In this document: piece after piece, positions 61,651 to 64,000 of the stretch
How the letters are laid out: each line of letters begins with the position of its first letter
Position numbering within the stretch: position 1 is the stretch's first letter
DNA from: Rotaria socialis
Lineage: Eukaryota; Rotifera; Eurotatoria; Philodinida; Philodinidae
Assembly (NCBI GenBank): GCA_905331475.1
Contig: CAJNYU010002338.1
Span: 62,001-126,000, forward strand
DNA length: 64,000 nucleotides
Reading direction: 5' to 3'
Notes under the pieces: model-generated
What the model was told of the DNA's origin: nothing
Seen by the model: only the letters and a program-made list of their open reading frames with translations
Database searches by the model: none
Position numbers and translations under genes: made by a program

Positions 61651-64000
61651 GAGATAATGTGATCATAGAAGCCAATCATCAGAATCATAGAAAAAATTAT
61701 ATTATGAGAATAATAGAAATAATATGAGAAGTAAATTCTATTGTTTTACCTCTCGCATAGCTTCATTAAGACGACTTTCAGTATTGACAATATTTTTCTT
61801 AAGAGTGGTTAGATCATCTAAAGTTCTTCTATATTTAATTTCATATTGTTTGATTTGATTTGTTTCAATAATACCATTATTGTGATCATCCTAAACAGTA
61901 GTTATTTAAATGTATGAAATAAATTAAATGTCATTTAAAAAAAAACTGAAAAATCCTGTATTCAATAAACAGCTTCATTCAACGAATAAAAATGTTAATT
62001 TAGCGCATAATAAAAGCGTTTAGTAAAATGTTTTGTTTCAAAAGCATCTCAATTAATATAAAATTCAAATAGTTTAACTCCATACACTTAACCAATCTAA
62101 ATAAAGGTTTGACAAAAAATAAAAATAATGCGTACATCTTCACTACTTGACTTAAGTGTTGGGTGTGTATCAATAATAATGCCGGAATCAGATGTGGGTA
62201 CTTTGTTTATGTGAATTGATTGCTTTTTATGGCAAGATAAATCCATATTGTTCGCATCGAAATCAATAGGATAAAGAATTTTCGATGGTGCTTGATGTGA
62301 GATTAAATCAATACTTTTTAGACTAGATGCTTTACGTTTTTGAGAATTTATTCGATCTTGTTGAGCACTGTAATCTGATCGAGTGAAAAGGTTTTCATCA
62401 GATGATGAAAGTGACACCGAAGATATTGACGAATCAGACAAATGAGTTTCTTCAATTTTTACGTTTATTGAATAATGATTATTATGAATTGAAGTAAGAG
62501 GTTCTTGTAAACGACGAGCAATATGATTACTAGCAGCATGCGGAACTAAAAGACCATTCGTAAGAATACGTCGAGTACATGATGATTTTCGCCCAGGATT
62601 ATCTGAGATTTGATTTATTTTTGATTTATTTTCATCGATAAGCGTTGACATTTGATCCAATAACGAACAGTCTGTCAGAGAGTGATGGATACTAAGAACA
62701 TCTTCGTTCAAAGCTAGAAAACAAAGATGTTCATAGGAAAAAAGATTTGATAATAAAATCGAACAGAAAAAGATAAAATCATGTTTGTTTTTGCTATATA
62801 AAACCAAACATGTGTAAAAATTATACGCTCACTTGTAGTTGGCAATTGTGATTTTGGTGTTGATGTTGGTGAAATGAAATCTGATAGACTTGATGATGAT
62901 GTTTGAAATACTTTCATTTTTTGAATATGTTGAGAAGATGGTTGTGACGATGGTAATTCATTATGATCCATGACAGGATTTGGTTGTTCATCGACTGAAG
63001 TTACAAATAACATGGGTGATGATCGTGAAGATGATTGCTGTTTAGGAGAAAGAAATGAAGAATTCTTTTCAGCATTAATAGCCGGTAATGAAGATGAGTT
63101 TTCATCGTTAATTGTAGTTAACAATGAGGTAGATAATATGGACGAAGGATTATTAACTTTAGAAGTGATCTTTGTTGTTGTTGTTGTTGTTCCACATAAA
63201 CGAGAAGCTGAAAGAACATTGGTCAAATTAGGACAGGGTTTAAAAAAAGCATCTGTATAACATGAACCGATACGATTTCGATTCATAGTGGAAGATAGAT
63301 GGAATAAAGTAGTTGAAGTAGTCGATTTTTGTTTTGGTTGAATTGTTGAAGACTTAAACAGTAAACAAACAAAAATTGATACGATATTTTTGAAATAAAT
63401 ATTCTTTTCACTTTAGTTGATGTATCAACATTTGCAATATCGTAGACAACTAATTTATCATCTGTATTGTTATCGATTTCTTCTTCTTCTTCTTCTTCTT
63501 CTTCTTCTTCTTCTTTTTCTTCTTCTTCTATTTCAGGTTGTGGACTTGGAGTTTCATAAATAGTTGAAAGACGTTCCGTGCTATTTTCACAGTGATCTAT
63601 ATTAATTGATAATAGATTACTCATATCGTGTATTTCACGTTTATTCATCTGATTATCATTCTCATATGTATCAGTTTGATCATCATTATCATTTTCTAAT
63701 CTTATTATTGGTATTGAATTTTCACTAATTTCTAATAAAAGTTGCTGTCGTTGTTGTTTCTCTTCATCATCATCTCGTTGCAATTGTTCAAGTTCTTCTT
63801 CATTTTCTTCAGTAATTGTCAAACAATTATTGTTAATAGAAGAATGAATAAGGCTAACTGATGGTTCATAATTATTTTCTTCAAGTGAAAAATCATCTTC
63901 CTATATTGAAATAAACGAAGTTTACATATTAGCTAATAAACGAATAGACGAGACTTACAAAAAATATGGCTAATCTTGAATTTGGTTGATGTACAGTTTG
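59463..64000 (-). CDS. PHLDB: PHLDB-type (LL5) PH-domain protein, 3' part
   Basis: Thirteen exons in the window, from the right edge: 63959-64000 (partial), 63412-63900, 62833-63352, 62136-62713, 61750-61890, 61040-61189, 60879-60982, 60675-60831, 60473-60623, 60305-60407, 60157-60253, 59980-60093, 59463-59915. They encode 1,032 residues in one frame with GT-AG introns. The order is a disordered acidic part with a poly-Glu run, Ser-rich linkers, and then a long coiled coil from about IIETNQIKQYEIKYRR. A PH domain follows (GYLHKMGGIKFKTWNRRWF, FYYQDKTETKLRG, MRIWVDVIITGAEG), ending two or three residues later as in vertebrate PHLDB1/2. LL5 proteins bind phosphoinositides with the PH domain and anchor microtubule ends and adhesion complexes at the basal cortex. 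The N-terminal part, which carries an FHA domain in PHLDB1, lies outside the window. Confidence 0.92.
61616..61652. repeat. (GA)n microsatellite in a PHLDB intron
   Basis: A run of about 17 GA units inside the 560-bp intron 61190-61749, the longest intron of the visible part of the gene. Confidence 0.95.
63479..63532 (-). repeat. (GAA)n repeat coding for poly-Glu
   Basis: A TTC run on the plus strand, with single interruptions, encodes a Glu-rich tract (with one Lys) in the acidic region of the PHLDB protein. Length variation here would change the protein without breaking the frame. Confidence 0.9.

Noticed and set aside
63479-63532. Possible tandem repeat array such as CRISPR
   Set aside because: It is a trinucleotide run in coding sequence with no spacers; no CRISPR-like array exists in the window.

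Overview
The window is eukaryotic nuclear DNA: very AT-rich, with intron-split genes on both strands, GT-AG introns that are mostly about 50 bp, and metazoan genes (axonemal dynein chain DNAI2, p24/TMED, SDF4/Cab45, LTA4H, PHLDB, sigma-class GSTs, arrestin-domain protein, LITAF-like protein). A bdelloid rotifer is the best guess. The reasons are tiny introns, a PPR protein in an animal-type genome, a bacterial-style zinc alcohol dehydrogenase, decayed rhodopsin-like GPCR and SLC46-like genes, and few, mostly broken transposons. The lineage is an inference; nothing here names a species.

Layout. 1-2.9 kb: a hAT-type MITE with a perfect 8-bp target duplication and a palindromic GGATTCC-rich repeat, otherwise empty. 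2.9-7.4 kb: a p24/TMED gene (+) tail to tail with DNAI2 (-), stop codons 15 bp apart. 9.1-10.1 kb: GPCR pseudogene. 11.7-13.0 kb: zinc alcohol dehydrogenase (-). 15.5-17.3 kb: a PARP-like/Gig2-like exon and an unidentified membrane-protein exon (-). 19.3-23.7 kb: PPR protein (+), then an LTA4H-like M1 aminopeptidase (+). 25.9-28.9 kb: an RBR-type ubiquitin ligase with three tandem 36-residue zinc fingers and a small relative with the same finger type (-). 31.5-32.7 kb: decayed Tc1/mariner element with 248-bp inverted repeats and a large palindromic element nested in it. 33.1 kb: LITAF-domain gene. 34.5-36.0 kb: SLC46-like pseudogene. 36.2-38.7 kb: SDF4/Cab45 (+). 40.7-41.2 kb: unknown secreted protein (-). 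43.8-46.6 kb: two tandem sigma-class GSTs (-), with a third copy surviving as a relic at 47.5 kb. 50.5-53.1 kb: a six-exon gene for an unknown low-complexity protein (+), tail to tail with an arrestin-domain gene (-) at 53.2-54.9 kb. 59.5-64.0 kb: the 3' part of a PHLDB-type gene (-) running off the right edge.

Most genes look like unrelated housekeeping, ciliary, secretory or detoxification genes and do not form one pathway. The least familiar items are the RBR ligase with its finger repeats and sister gene, the 735-residue protein, the 184-residue secreted protein and the membrane-protein exon. Exon models were built by hand: each junction was checked for GT/AG, for reading frame and, where possible, for fit to the known family. 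No RNA evidence was available.
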